Shown here in pieces: positions 63,710 through 64,000 of a stretch of 64,000 nucleotides of DNA (the stretch's first letter is position 1; each line of letters starts with the position of its first letter). Origin of the DNA: Corallococcus soli (GTDB taxonomy: Bacteria > Myxococcota > Myxococcia > Myxococcales > Myxococcaceae); assembly GCF_014930455.1 (NCBI RefSeq), contig NZ_JAAIYO010000020.1, positions 23,654-87,653 of the forward strand, read 5' to 3'. The position numbers were made by a program, and so were the translations under genes. The notes beneath the pieces are model-generated. The model had not been told where the DNA came from. It saw nothing but the letters and a program-made list of their open reading frames with translations, and ran no database searches.

Positions 63710-63781
63710 GGGTCGGCCAAGCTGTTCGTAGCCGGGTCGGCCAAGCGGATCGCCCCAGGGTCGGCCAAGCGGATCGCGCGC
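63710..63781. repeat. Three tandem copies of a 24-base unit
   Basis: GGGTCGGCCAAGC starts at 63710, 63734 and 63758, an exact 24-base step. Copies 2 and 3 share a longer GGGTCGGCCAAGCGGATCGC. The minus strand would read IRLADPGA-like octapeptides. The block adjoins the truncated IS66 tail. Confidence 0.8.
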
Positions 63782-63933
63782 CGGAGAAGTGGGTGCGGCG
63801 GTCGGCTCAGGGCGGAGGCCGTCAGAAGAAACGTGGCCAGTGGGTGGGCTGAGTGCCTACCTGAGCGGTCATCCCATGCATCCTCGCGCCCCACCGAGCA
63901 CCGCCGGAGCGGTGTGCGGAGGGGCGCGCGCGG

Positions 63934-64000
63934 ATGAGTTACCGGAGAGTCGACATGGACAGGTTGAGAGAGCTGGTGCGCCTGCACCGGATGGGGACGG
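63934..64000 (+). CDS. istA: Start of an IS21-type transposase (IstA), cut by window edge
   Basis: The last 67 bases read MSYRRVDMDRLRELVRLHRM then GT, which matches the N-terminus of myxobacterial IS21-family IstA proteins. The ATG 63934 has GGAGGGG about 15 bases upstream; the internal ATG at 63955 is an alternative. The remainder and the IstB partner should lie to the right. Confidence 0.65.
   Translation, partial: MSYRRVDMDRLRELVRLHRMGT

Noticed and set aside
63401..63781. CRISPR array or attachment-site repeats
   Set aside because: The copies are directly abutting with no spacers, and no integrase gene is present in the window.

Overview
The window is very GC-rich DNA from a myxobacterium. 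The Myxococcaceae, perhaps Corallococcus or Myxococcus, fit best. The reasons are strong third-position G/C bias, large Ser/Thr kinase-cyclase-ATPase fusions, FHA-histidine kinases, an RHS protein and many lipoproteins with Pro-rich linkers. The genus is an inference. The right end (about 62.38 to 64.0 kb) is visibly A/T-richer and broken up by repeats and insertion-sequence pieces, so it looks acquired.

Region 1 (1-15938) is a RiPP cluster of the thiazole/oxazole-modified microcin (TOMM) type. The plus strand carries a fused cyclodehydratase (E1-like part plus YcaO), a B12-type radical SAM protein, an amidohydrolase and a SagB-type dehydrogenase. The facing minus strand carries a precursor with a nitrile-hydratase-like leader and a Cys-rich C-terminal core. 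It sits one base downstream of a giant kinase/cyclase/ATPase protein, which follows an FHA-GAF histidine kinase. A metallo-beta-lactamase fold protein (cut by the window edge) and a sedolisin protease flank the set.

Region 2 (15993-23979), directly upstream on the same minus strand, holds three genes expected to make 4-hydroxyphenylglycine (hmaS, hpgT, hmo). Before them lies a sulfate-activation operon (cysD, cysN, cysC). A type II thioesterase and an Sfp-type phosphopantetheinyl transferase follow. No NRPS or PKS is present, so this looks like a precursor and helper set for assembly lines elsewhere. It runs collinearly into the TOMM regulatory and precursor genes.

Region 3 (24071-38029) has an App1-like phosphatase, a small lipoprotein, a 2417-residue secreted SpvB/RHS protein ending in a papain-like toxin candidate, and a four-gene operon that looks like a synthase-dependent exopolysaccharide system.

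Region 4 (38116-42801) is a compact urate catabolism operon: a flavoprotein in the place of uricase, allantoinase, allantoicase, OHCU decarboxylase and hydroxyisourate hydrolase. Convergent to it is an MBL-Rieske protein, followed by a carbohydrate-binding-like lipoprotein and a TerC transporter.

Region 5 (47105-62375) is mostly core genome: tRNA-Val(CAC), an Hsp70/SCP2 operon, a UvrD-type helicase, envelope lipoproteins, a glycosyltransferase, a zinc-ribbon protein with FG-rich repeats, a ComEA-like protein, lysC and hutH.

Region 6 (62376-64000) has a two-part membrane-protein gene split by an in-frame UGA inside a perfect hairpin, two families of tandem repeats, a truncated IS66 transposase tail, and the start of an IS21-type transposase.
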